From Bacteroidetes bacterium UBA2664 (lineage in GTDB: Bacteria > Bacteroidota > Rhodothermia > Balneolales > Balneolaceae): 62,029 bases of DNA. The stretch's first letter is position 1, and every line of letters starts with the position of its first letter. The stretch lies in the NCBI GenBank assembly GCA_002359315.1, contig DEMS01000028.1:1-62029 (forward strand), in the 5' to 3' direction. The translations under genes were made by a program, and so were the position numbers. Positions 16,845-24,204 of this stretch are shown here, piece after piece. The notes beneath the pieces are model-generated. The model was not told the DNA's origin and searched no databases. It saw nothing but the letters and a program-made list of their open reading frames with translations.

Positions 16845-17444
16845 CTATCTGTAAAATGTGACAGAATATAGAATAACAATTTCGTCACGAGCTCTAATGG
16901 TTCCCATTACAGCAGTTGGCGGATCAATATTGAAGTTTGTCATGAGTAGATCTTGTGATCCCGAAAATGTTACAGATCCATTTTCATTCACAACAGCATT
17001 CACATTCATCGTAACATTATGATCGACACCTGCGGCATTAATCACTCCATTTGCAGTAATTGTAGCCTTGTTTTCGTCCAATTCAACGGCAGTAATTTCA
17101 GAGAGATTGAATGTAATGACAGGATGTTCATCACCTTTCAGATATTTTTGCATATTTCTGGTGAGGCCCCCCGAACTGGATTCAATGCCTGACACCGGAA
17201 TTGAAATGTTCATCGATTGGAATGAATCTGAACTTAAAGATCCGAGTGAAAATTCTTCAACCTCAGTAAAGATTAATGTACCCTCAGCCTCTGTAATATC
17301 AGCATCCCAGGATCTTACATTAGAATCTCCATCAATCTTAAACTGCTGAACATCGGTAAGGGTAAGAGTGATGTCTTGAGCAGTAGCTGAAGAGAATATG
17401 AAAATAAGGGCGAAAGTGAGTGTATAAAATATTTTGTTCTTCAT
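16845..17444 (-). CDS. YceI-like periplasmic protein
   Basis: 199 residues with a signal peptide (ends SSATAQ). FKIDGDSNVRSWDADI, LKGDEHPVITFNL, GVDHNVTMNVNAVV and NIDPPTAVMGTIRARDEIVI outline the YceI barrel. The terminal segment is close to that of the neighbouring YceI protein (PPTAxMGxI.A.DE), so the pair probably arose by duplication. It follows the porin with 68 bases between, in which a strong hairpin without T tract is found. Confidence 0.85.
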   Translation of the reverse strand: MKNKIFYTLTFALIFIFSSATAQDITLTLTDVQQFKIDGDSNVRSWDADITEAEGTLIFTEVEEFSLGSLSSDSFQSMNISIPVSGIESSSGGLTRNMQKYLKGDEHPVITFNLSEITAVELDENKATITANGVINAAGVDHNVTMNVNAVVNENGSVTFSGSQDLLMTNFNIDPPTAVMGTIRARDEIVILYSVTFYR

Positions 17445-17459
17445 TTTTATTTAATATGA

Positions 17460-17487
17460 ACAGGGTTGTTATGAATAACAACCCTGT
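17460..17487 (-). other. Perfect 13-bp intercistronic hairpin
   Basis: ACAGGGTTGTTAT, two bases, then ATAACAACCCTGT. The stem is perfect but no T run follows in the direction of transcription (minus). It lies between the porin and the first YceI gene. An mRNA 3' stabiliser or processing hairpin that separates expression levels is more likely than a full terminator. Confidence 0.7.
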
Positions 17488-17512
17488 GAGTTAAAATTAT
17501 ATTTATTTTTGT

Positions 17513-18787
17513 TTAGAAACTTACGACAGCTTCAATCATGAGTCCATTAAACGATGCACCATTTAAGTTGTTTCCGGCAGGGAATCCTTCATAAGTCTGA
17601 TTCACATATTCGACTTTAGTCAGTACATTTTTTGTCAGGAACCAGCCACCTCCAAAATTAATTCTGTCAATATCCACATCATCACCTGCAGCGGTTTCGC
17701 CAGTTACAAGATTATAACGGCCGCCAACATAGAGACTCTCATCTGCACCGAATCTGTAAAGTAACTCTGCACCGATTTGTGTAAATGATCTTGAGTCTGG
17801 CTCAGCCTGAGCTTTACCGGTTGCTACTTCATAGACTCCAAAAAATTCAAGACCCTGATACTTAATAAACGGATTAATCATAATAGATGTCAACTCATTT
17901 GGAAAGCCTGGATCAAATCTTGGAAGTCTGAATTCTGATGAATTTTCAGTAAGAATATTATAGTATCTGGAACCGGCACGATCACCTGCGTATAGATACG
18001 TACGTGCGGATTGACCGGTTGTATAGATCGAGCCTGTTATTCGAACCCGCAGGTCTTCATTAATTTGCTCATCATATCCAATCTTACCTACGATTGAAAC
18101 TTTTGTTGCAAGTTGTCCGGCATCACGGTCCGGCTCAATTACGTTTTGATTCAGTTTACCGTTTGTCATGCCAAGCATTGCAAGAAATCCATTACTTCGA
18201 TAATAAACTTCAGTTCCTACTTCAGTTGTGAAGGAATCCATGATATAGTTCCCTACAAAAGGATTGTAGATGGCCTGTCCGTTATCAGATCTTCTAAAGT
18301 GAGTATCACCATAATTAATCTCCATATGACCTACTTTAATGGTTAATTTGTCCATTAAATCTGACATGAAACCTTCTTCAATGAAATCGAGCCGATCCAT
18401 CTGTAAATATCCACCTTTAACGTAAGGTTGTGCGTGGTGACGTGAGGATAAATATGTGCGAAGGTGCATTCTTAGTCCATTATGCAGCTGAACATCAATA
18501 TCAAGGTTTGATGTGGCGAGGTTGAAATTCGGTCCAATATCAAATATGCCTCCTGCATTGTTCTCGTGATCCAGTGCCTGAAATTGCAGTGTATTGGAAC
18601 CGCCTATTCTGACAGTTACCCCATCAAATGGGACGTTATTGTCTTTCGTAGTTTCAAATACATTCAATCCTGTTTTGTCAGGAGCTCTGAAGTATTGTAA
18701 GTCTCTGTTATCTTGTGCTACTGCCTGTGACTCGAAAATAGTAAGAGCCAGAAGCAGTATGGTAAGTGTAGTTATGATAGTTTTCAT
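17513..18787 (-). CDS. Outer-membrane porin-like beta-barrel protein
   Basis: 424 residues with a signal peptide (ends AVAQ). The mature chain is rich in alternating amphipathic strands (LRMHLRTYLSSRHHAQPYVKGGY, split here: LRMHLRTYL and VKGGYLQMDRL; ELLYRFGADESLYVGGRYN; NVLTKVEYVNQTY) and ends in an aromatic residue (VVSF), which is the outer-membrane insertion signal. The layout resembles OprP/OprO-type porins, but no selectivity can be read. First gene of a minus-strand unit with two YceI genes; its 311-base upstream region carries two operator-like repeats. Confidence 0.75.
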   Translation of the reverse strand: MKTIITTLTILLLALTIFESQAVAQDNRDLQYFRAPDKTGLNVFETTKDNNVPFDGVTVRIGGSNTLQFQALDHENNAGGIFDIGPNFNLATSNLDIDVQLHNGLRMHLRTYLSSRHHAQPYVKGGYLQMDRLDFIEEGFMSDLMDKLTIKVGHMEINYGDTHFRRSDNGQAIYNPFVGNYIMDSFTTEVGTEVYYRSNGFLAMLGMTNGKLNQNVIEPDRDAGQLATKVSIVGKIGYDEQINEDLRVRITGSIYTTGQSARTYLYAGDRAGSRYYNILTENSSEFRLPRFDPGFPNELTSIMINPFIKYQGLEFFGVYEVATGKAQAEPDSRSFTQIGAELLYRFGADESLYVGGRYNLVTGETAAGDDVDIDRINFGGGWFLTKNVLTKVEYVNQTYEGFPAGNNLNGASFNGLMIEAVVSF

Positions 18788-19098
18788 AATTTTTATCTTT
18801 TACTTTTATTTGTTCTTATTGGTTCAAATTCTTTGTGATTCAATTTAAGATCAGTATGTCTTAATATTTTTAACACATGACCAATATCAGAAGCTTTACA
18901 AAAAAGAGTCAGGGGTATTATTCTGAATGAGAAGTAGGGACTTCCCCTACAAGTGCTAATGAATCCCCCTACTAAAAAGGATTATCTACACAAGGATAAA
19001 AAATAATGAGTAAAATATCATTATATAAATCAATGCTTAACAATGGTTTAAGTCATTGTTTATGAATTGAGTTGTAGATAGTGGGGTAACCAGACCGG
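18788..19098. other. 311-base region between porin gene and response regulator
   Basis: Contains the porin promoter (minus strand) and the 3' end of the response-regulator gene. The only clear structures are the CCCCTA-type dyads at 18934-18983. AGGGGTA also occurs at 18911-18917, and fits the NarL heptamer pattern (TACYYMT) on the other strand. No open frame. Confidence 0.6.
18934..18983. promoter_or_regulatory. Two operator-like dyads upstream of porin operon
   Basis: First dyad: GTAGGG and CCCTAC with 5 bases between (18934-18950). Second: AATCC...GGATT arms enclosing CCCTA and CTA (18962-18983). The second matches the dyad before the Acg-like gene. Both lie 147-196 bases before the porin start codon. 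Likely operators of one regulon. Confidence 0.5.
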
Positions 19099-19755
19099 CT
19101 ATCTGGAGCTCTCTTCAACCCAACGTACGGCGTGACGCATGAGTTCATTTGCGGTGTCGAGTTGCAATTTTTCCTTGATATTTGCGCGGTGCGATTCTAC
19201 AGTCTTTACAGAGATATGCAGTTTTTTACCGATATCTTTGGTGGAGTGGCCTTTTCCGGTTAATTCAAAGACTTCAAGTTCCCGATCACTGAGTAAATCA
19301 AGTGGATTATCACTTTTGGAAGAATTACCGGATGCGATCTTCATAATCATTTTGGAGCCGATCTTATCACTCAAGTAAATACCACCTTTTAGTATTTGAC
19401 GAAGTGCGGTAACAAGTGTTTCTCCGGCCTCCAGTTTCATTAAATATCCTTTGGCACCTGCACGTATGGCTCTTTCCGCATAGAGTTCTTCATCATGCCG
19501 TGAAACGACCAGTATTTTTAAGTCCGGCATTTGATGAAGTACGTTTTTTGTGAGTTCTATTCCATTCATGCCCGGTAAAGAGATATCAAAAACAGCAGCA
19601 TCCGGTTTCAGATCAATAATTTCATTCAGGCCTTCTTCAGCACTCTCAGCCTGTCCACAGACTTCAAATCCCATCTCTTTCTCGATAGTCATAACCAATC
19701 CTTTTCTCATTAAAGGGTGATCATCGACTATATAAATTCGTTTGTCCGTAGCCAT
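19099..19755 (-). CDS. NarL/FixJ-type response regulator
   Basis: 218 residues: an N-terminal receiver (acid pocket DDH at 11-13, phospho-acceptor Asp57 in VFDISLPG, Lys107 in YLMKLEA) and a LuxR-type helix-turn-helix at ~153-212 (LSDRELEVFELTGKGHSTKD, then ISVKTVESHR). All residues needed for phosphorylation are kept. 40 bases downstream of the kinase gene on the same strand, so this is its cognate partner. I infer it may bind the CCCCTA-type dyads nearby. Confidence 0.95.
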   Translation of the reverse strand: MATDKRIYIVDDHPLMRKGLVMTIEKEMGFEVCGQAESAEEGLNEIIDLKPDAAVFDISLPGMNGIELTKNVLHQMPDLKILVVSRHDEELYAERAIRAGAKGYLMKLEAGETLVTALRQILKGGIYLSDKIGSKMIMKIASGNSSKSDNPLDLLSDRELEVFELTGKGHSTKDIGKKLHISVKTVESHRANIKEKLQLDTANELMRHAVRWVEESSR

Positions 19756-19795
19756 TTTAGAGTATTTAATTAAAAGTGTTAAAAATTAAATATAA

Positions 19796-21217
19796 TCAAT
19801 TTATAATTTTATAGGATGATCCTACTGCCAGCAGTATTATAATGATAGCTGCCCCTCCCAAATCACTCTCTTGTATTCGCAGATTGGCTCCGATTAGGTT
19901 CGAACGAAATTGCATAATACGGACACCGAGCCCCTTTCCTTGATCCCAATCCGGTGAAAATCCGGTTCCATCATCTTCTATTGAGAGAATTAATTTATCC
20001 TTATCAACTTCCATTTTAATAATGACATTGGAAGCATTCCCATGCTTAACAGCGTTACTTGTGGCCTCCTGAATAATTCTGTAGAGGTGAGAAAGTGACG
20101 TTGGATCATCAAAATGAATGTCTAAAAAATCGACCAGTGTACATTTGATATTGAAAAGTTTTTCAGCATTATCAGCCATGCGCCGTATAGCTGCTTTGAG
20201 TCCGTTCGATTCCAATTCAACCGGAATCAGTGTTCGGGATAGATTTCTTGCATATTCATCGGCTTCCCGAATCAATTTAGTAATCTCTTCTGAGTCAGTA
20301 GCGAGGTCGTGATTTTGATCTTTTAAAGTAGATGCAATGCTTTTGTTGATCAATGAGATACCGGTCAGCATCTGACCCAATCCGTCGTGAAGATCCTGAC
20401 CAATACGGCGTCTTTCATGTTCACTGATTCGCAATACTTCCTGTTCAAGCCTGCGTTGTTCAGTAATATCACGGACAATACCGGTAAAAAACTTTTCATC
20501 ATTTGCGTTTACCTCACTTACAGCAAGGTACATCGGAAACATGGTACCATCTTTACGCTGACCCGTTACTTCCCTGCCAATACCGATTATTTTCCTTTCT
20601 CCGGTATTGTGATAGTTATTAATATATCCGTCATGTTCTCTTTTATAGGGTTGCGGCATCAGCATACTTACATTTTTCCCGATCACATCGGAGGCTTGAT
20701 AGAGGAACAGTTTTTCAGCGGCTTGATTAAAAGATCGAATATGCCCGCGTTCATCTATGGTGATTATTGCATCCACAGTCGTGCTCAAAATAGCACGGAC
20801 TCTCGCCTCACTGACTCTTAATTTCTGTTCTATTAAAAACTGTCCCTGTTTATTTCGTGCCTGACGCTCAGCAAACTCAATCCGAATATCAAGACGTTGT
20901 TCGTCGTAAAGTGATTCAAGAATGTATTGATCTACATCTGCATCAAGCAACTTATACAACTGATCCACGTCGCTCTTATTGATAACTGAATAGATGGTAA
21001 ATCTGCGCCCATCTTTTTTTGCCCTCACCTGTCGGCTGAAATTTAAGGTCTCATCCAGATTATCCGTGAGGAAAATGAGAGTAATATTTTTTTCATCCAA
21101 AAGTGACAACAGTCCATCAGATGGCTCTTCAATATATAGAGTGTGATTTCTCTTTTTGAGAGCTTTTTTTAAAACATCCCTTACTTCAATGTTATATCCG
21201 GAGATTAATGTATTCAT
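19796..21217 (-). CDS. FixL-like PAS sensor histidine kinase
   Basis: 473 residues with no membrane helices. Residues 1-115 look like a degenerate receiver domain; 135-255 are a PAS domain of the FixL type (MLMPQPYKREHDGYI, IIGIGREVTGQRKDGTMFPM); 262-330 are a HisKA_3 domain with phospho-His277 in DLHDGLGQ; 370-465 are HATPase_c (N388, EDDGTGF). Aligned to B. japonicum FixL, the heme ligand His200 is His195 and the oxygen-gating Arg220 is Arg215; Arg206 and His214 are Asn201 and Lys209. Heme binding is plausible but not proven, because many FixL-like PAS domains keep the HDGY motif. Pairs with the NarL-type regulator. Confidence 0.92.
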   Translation of the reverse strand: MNTLISGYNIEVRDVLKKALKKRNHTLYIEEPSDGLLSLLDEKNITLIFLTDNLDETLNFSRQVRAKKDGRRFTIYSVINKSDVDQLYKLLDADVDQYILESLYDEQRLDIRIEFAERQARNKQGQFLIEQKLRVSEARVRAILSTTVDAIITIDERGHIRSFNQAAEKLFLYQASDVIGKNVSMLMPQPYKREHDGYINNYHNTGERKIIGIGREVTGQRKDGTMFPMYLAVSEVNANDEKFFTGIVRDITEQRRLEQEVLRISEHERRRIGQDLHDGLGQMLTGISLINKSIASTLKDQNHDLATDSEEITKLIREADEYARNLSRTLIPVELESNGLKAAIRRMADNAEKLFNIKCTLVDFLDIHFDDPTSLSHLYRIIQEATSNAVKHGNASNVIIKMEVDKDKLILSIEDDGTGFSPDWDQGKGLGVRIMQFRSNLIGANLRIQESDLGGAAIIIILLAVGSSYKIIN

Positions 21218-21326
21218 ACTACTTTTTTTGCAACTGGGAATAAAATTCTACGTCAATTTAATATAATGATATAAATCAGTTATTGATTGCATGATAAAAA
21301 AGTGAACATTGAGTGTATTTAAATCA

Positions 21327-22658
21327 TTAATTAATCTGAGTTTTCCCATCTTTCCACTCTATCTCAAGAGGTCTGTCTGACGCTAACAAGCCTTTCTCAC
21401 GAATCCACCGTCCATTTTGGAGTATTCTTGTAAAACCTCTATCCATAGGAGCTTTTGGATTGAGTTCTTCAAGTTTGTGGAGCTGAGAGTTTAGGGATTC
21501 TTTTTGAGATGAGAGCATTCGGTCATATTTATAGAAGAGTCCCTGTCTTAATCCTGAAAGGTGATCGTTCAATTCCCGGACTCTGTTTTTAGGATTCGAC
21601 TGTTCAAAAATGGTTCGCAAATGACTAAACTTATTCAGATGATAATTGAGATTCCGCTCTTGATAAGCATGAATTTTATCTGTTATTGAAGCTACATGAT
21701 TTTTGAGATATTTTAGTTTTTCCTGTACGACTAAGAGCGCGTGAGAGTGAACTAGTCGGTTAACATATTCCTGATAGTGCTGAATTTTTTGTTTGATGAT
21801 CGATTCTAAAGATTGAGTATGGCCATCAATCTGATATCTGAGTTCATTAATATCCGGCGTTGCCAGGATAACGGATTGTGTTGGTGTAGCGGCTCTGGCA
21901 TCGGCTACAAAATCAGAGATGCTAAAATCCACCTCGTGTCCGACAGCACTTATGATAGGTATCGGGCAGTTAAATATTGCTCTGGCAACGATTTCCTCAT
22001 TAAATGGCCAGAGATCCTCTAATGAGCCGCCTCCCCGGCCGATAATTAGCAGGTCTACCGGTTTTTTCTGTTGAGCAAAATAATGGATGGCATTTGCAAT
22101 TTCTCCGGCAGCGTTGAGCCCTTGAACGGAAGCGTGGTGAAGGGTCAGAGTGGCAACAGGCCAACGCTGCTCCATGGTTGAACGAATATCATGAAAGGCC
22201 GCACCTGTTGAAGAGGTGATCACTCCAATTTTTTTTGGAAAAGAAGGGAGTCTCTTTTTTTGAGATTGTTCAAACAGACCCTCCGATTCGAGTTTCTTTT
22301 TTAGTTCTTCAAATTTTTGCTGCAATCGGCCGACTCCGGCTTGCTGGACTAGGGTAACAATCATTTGATACTTGCCATGGGGAGGGTATACCTGGATATC
22401 ACCTCCCAAAACAACTTGCTGGCCATCGCGAAGGTCCAGATTCATACGATCAGCACTATTTCGCCAAATAACACAGGGCAGTTGTGCATTATCATCTTTT
22501 ACAGTGAAGTAGAAGTGTCCGTTTCTGCTGCGGCTCAGATTGCTGATTTCTCCTTCAACCAGAATATCACGAAAGTTCTGTTCCAGGAGTTGCTTGATTT
22601 TTTGGGTCAGCTCTGAGACTGTGGGAACATCGAAGGAAAAAGGGATTTGGTTGGCCAT
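21327..22658 (-). CDS. xseA: Exodeoxyribonuclease VII large subunit
   Basis: Large catalytic subunit of the ssDNA exonuclease VII: OB-fold (VEGEISNLSRSRNGHFYFTV), PPHGKYQMIV, then the core IGVITSSTGAAFHDI, IIGRGGGSLEDLWPFN and SAVGHEVDFSISDFVADARA. The real start is the ATG giving MANQIPFSF (443 residues). A longer frame upstream only translates the tandem GTGAAAA repeats (peptide HFSLFTF-like) and is not part of the protein. The small subunit gene xseB is not next to it. Confidence 0.95.
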   Translation of the reverse strand: MANQIPFSFDVPTVSELTQKIKQLLEQNFRDILVEGEISNLSRSRNGHFYFTVKDDNAQLPCVIWRNSADRMNLDLRDGQQVVLGGDIQVYPPHGKYQMIVTLVQQAGVGRLQQKFEELKKKLESEGLFEQSQKKRLPSFPKKIGVITSSTGAAFHDIRSTMEQRWPVATLTLHHASVQGLNAAGEIANAIHYFAQQKKPVDLLIIGRGGGSLEDLWPFNEEIVARAIFNCPIPIISAVGHEVDFSISDFVADARAATPTQSVILATPDINELRYQIDGHTQSLESIIKQKIQHYQEYVNRLVHSHALLVVQEKLKYLKNHVASITDKIHAYQERNLNYHLNKFSHLRTIFEQSNPKNRVRELNDHLSGLRQGLFYKYDRMLSSQKESLNSQLHKLEELNPKAPMDRGFTRILQNGRWIREKGLLASDRPLEIEWKDGKTQIN

Positions 22659-22681
22659 GGTTTGGAAAATACATTTTAGAA

Positions 22682-22737
22682 GTGAAAAGTGAAAAGTGAA
22701 AAGTGAAAAGTGAAAAGTGAAAAGTGAAAAGTGAAAA
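22682..22737 (+). repeat. Perfect GTGAAAA heptamer array, 8 units
   Basis: Eight exact tandem copies of GTGAAAA without spacers, 24 bases upstream of the xseA start codon. Not a CRISPR array, because there are no spacers. The same heptamer family occurs in 2579-2606 and, singly, at 39645-39651. Confidence 0.95.
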
Positions 22738-22800
22738 TTTATGTCAAACCATTCTAGGCACCAACAAGTGGATTCAAGGTTAAGGGTACTCAGCTTAACT

Positions 22801-22860
22801 ATCACCCTGAATTTATTTCAGGATCTCAATGTAGGAGATCCTGATCTGCCTCAGGATGAT
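22801..22860. repeat. Imperfect palindromic (REP/MITE-like) element
   Basis: The left arm ATCACCCTGA..TTTCAGGATCTC and right arm GAGATCCTGA..CTCAGGATGAT are near-perfect reverse complements around a 7-base centre AATGTAG. Inside are a perfect 7-bp stem (GGATCTC/GAGATCC) and two CCTGA/TCAGG hairpins. CCTGAA..TTTCAGG palindromes of this kind are dispersed in many bacterial genomes. Only this copy is in the window. Confidence 0.8.
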
Positions 22861-22902
22861 GATAGGGGTTGATTTTTTTGCTACTCCCCAATATGTTACT
22901 TT

Positions 22903-22965
22903 CTGATAGCTGATAGCTGATAGCTGATAGCTGATAGCTGATAGCTGATAGCTGATAGCTGTAGC
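22903..22965 (+). repeat. Perfect CTGATAG heptamer array, 9 units
   Basis: Nine exact tandem CTGATAG units, then a degenerate CTGTAG. The last bases are 26 before the SRAP start codon. The reverse complement (CTATCAG, 3 units) lies at 39618-39638. Confidence 0.95.
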
Positions 22966-22990
22966 CTTTTCACTTTTCCCTTTTAAAATT

Positions 22991-23674
22991 ATGTGTGGAC
23001 GATACGTATTAAGTGCAGCGGTTGAGGAGTTGGTAAAAAAATATGGAGCGATTCCGGACGGACTGTTTAGTGTTGAGCCTAACTATAATGTAGCTCCAAC
23101 AACTCATATGCCTATTGTGGCTGAAAGTGACGATGAACGAACGGTATCGATGAGCCGATGGGGATTGATTCCTTTTTGGGCAAAAAGTCCTGATACCGGT
23201 TACAGTATGATCAATGCCCGTTCAGAAACTCTGGATGAGAAACGATCGTTTAGCCGGCCATTCGCCTCCCGACGCTGTATTGTTCCTGCAAATGGATTTT
23301 ATGAATGGAAAAAGGGTTCAACCGGCAAAATTCCGCACTATATCACGACCCCGGATCGCCATCTGATGAACTTTGCAGGACTCTATGAGCAATGGAAAGG
23401 GAATGATGGGGAATTGATCAATAGTTTTTCCATTATCACCACATCGGCAAATAAAGCAATGGAGGATCTTCACGATCGAATGCCTGCCATGCTCCTGCCG
23501 GAAGAGTTTGATTTTTGGCTGGATCCCGGTAACAACGATCTTTCCGTTCTCAAAGATCTTCTCCGGCCCTGGCCGGATGATGCGATAACTCTCTATAGAG
23601 TTGGCATGGATGTGAATAATGTGCGTAATTCAGGCCCCGGTCTGATCAAACCTTATCAGGATCTGTTTAGCTGA
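22991..23674 (+). CDS. SRAP domain protein (YedK/HMCES), DNA-protein crosslinker
   Basis: 227 residues. Catalytic Cys2 directly after Met (MCGRYVLS) forms a covalent adduct with abasic sites in ssDNA, protecting them during replication. NARSETL, RRCIVPANGFYEWKK (with the Asn/Glu active residues) and HDRMPAMLLPEEFDFWL are typical. Full length. It stands divergently from xseA, another ssDNA-related gene, across the repeat-rich gap. Confidence high from the motif set. Confidence 0.95.
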   Translation: MCGRYVLSAAVEELVKKYGAIPDGLFSVEPNYNVAPTTHMPIVAESDDERTVSMSRWGLIPFWAKSPDTGYSMINARSETLDEKRSFSRPFASRRCIVPANGFYEWKKGSTGKIPHYITTPDRHLMNFAGLYEQWKGNDGELINSFSIITTSANKAMEDLHDRMPAMLLPEEFDFWLDPGNNDLSVLKDLLRPWPDDAITLYRVGMDVNNVRNSGPGLIKPYQDLFS

Positions 23675-23678
23675 TAAT

Positions 23679-23776
23679 AGGAGTGCGAGAACAGACGGGC
23701 GGGATAAAAGAGAGCGGGAATCGCTACGCTCGGAGCACTCCTCACTTCTGTTTTTTTTACTATTTTCACTCGCTAC
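23679..23776 (+). repeat. Hairpin plus dispersed intergenic element (copy 2)
   Basis: AGGAGTGC (23679-23686) pairs perfectly with GCACTCCT (23735-23742); GAGCG/CGCTC form an inner stem. The part from 23721 matches the element at 2611-2665 (CACTTCTGT, T run, TTTTCACTC, CTA). A T8 run follows the stem by 8 bases, so it might slow or end transcription of the SRAP gene. Confidence 0.5.
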
Positions 23777-23872
23777 TTGATATATGTGCAAAGTATGTGT
23801 AAACTAATTTTGTGTGATTCCCCTGTTGCACAAAAAGGGATCATTACTTAATAAGACAAATCATCCGGAGCA

Positions 23873-24160
23873 GTGGAAAAGAGATCATTTCAACCTATCA
23901 ATGTACTAAACGTGATCCGTGGTTTTCAGCATCCTGAAATACCGCATCATATTACCCCTTATCGGTTTGAGACGCGACAGGGAGAGAAGCACCGGATTGC
24001 AGAGATCAGACAGGTGCATCGGGAACGGGTTGGGAAGGCATTTCATTATCATTTTGTTGTGAAGAGCGCGGAACAGAGATACTTTCATCTCGTGTTTGAT
24101 ACGGGCCCCCTTACGTGGAATCTGGTTCAGGAAGTGGATGAAGAACTCTTTTTTTCATAA
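23873..24160 (+). CDS. Small conserved-looking hypothetical protein
   Basis: 95 residues, start GTG with GGAG 4 bases upstream. I do not recognise a family. The chain is His-rich and basic/polar (YRFETRQGEKHRIAEIRQVH, then YHFVVKSAEQRYFHLVFDTG, then WNLVQEVDEELFFS), consistent with a small beta-rich cytosolic fold. No signal peptide or TM segment. Codon use looks like its neighbours. 44 bases precede the next gene, so both may be one transcript. Confidence 0.65.
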   Translation: MEKRSFQPINVLNVIRGFQHPEIPHHITPYRFETRQGEKHRIAEIRQVHRERVGKAFHYHFVVKSAEQRYFHLVFDTGPLTWNLVQEVDEELFFS

Positions 24161-24204
24161 AATTTGAGTATTTTAAAAGTATAAACCATCATAAAAAAAG
24201 TGGT

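Larger units (their letters stand above)
22659..22990. other. 332-base repeat-filled region between xseA and SRAP genes
   Basis: A divergent gap packed with structure: 8 GTGAAAA heptamers, an imperfect palindromic element (22801-22860), 9 CTGATAG heptamers, and finally a reversed GTGAAAA-like stretch (TTTTCACTTTTCCCTTTT). Very little of it is unique sequence. No open frame. Confidence 0.8.

Noticed and set aside
18911..18917. NarL heptamer (AGGGGTA)
   Set aside because: Single 7-base match to a loose consensus; a 7-2-7 pair is not present, so I do not list it as a NarL site.
15286..21217. True DosRS/Acg regulon of mycobacterial type
   Set aside because: The kinase has a PAS, not GAF, sensor and the Acg resemblance is weak; kept only as an analogy.
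22659..22805. 49-residue N-terminal extension of the xseA open frame
   Set aside because: It translates the GTGAAAA tandem array and gives a low-complexity peptide; the ATG at 22658 matches the normal XseA start.
22682..22965. CRISPR array
   Set aside because: Repeat unit is 7 bases without spacers, and there are no cas genes.
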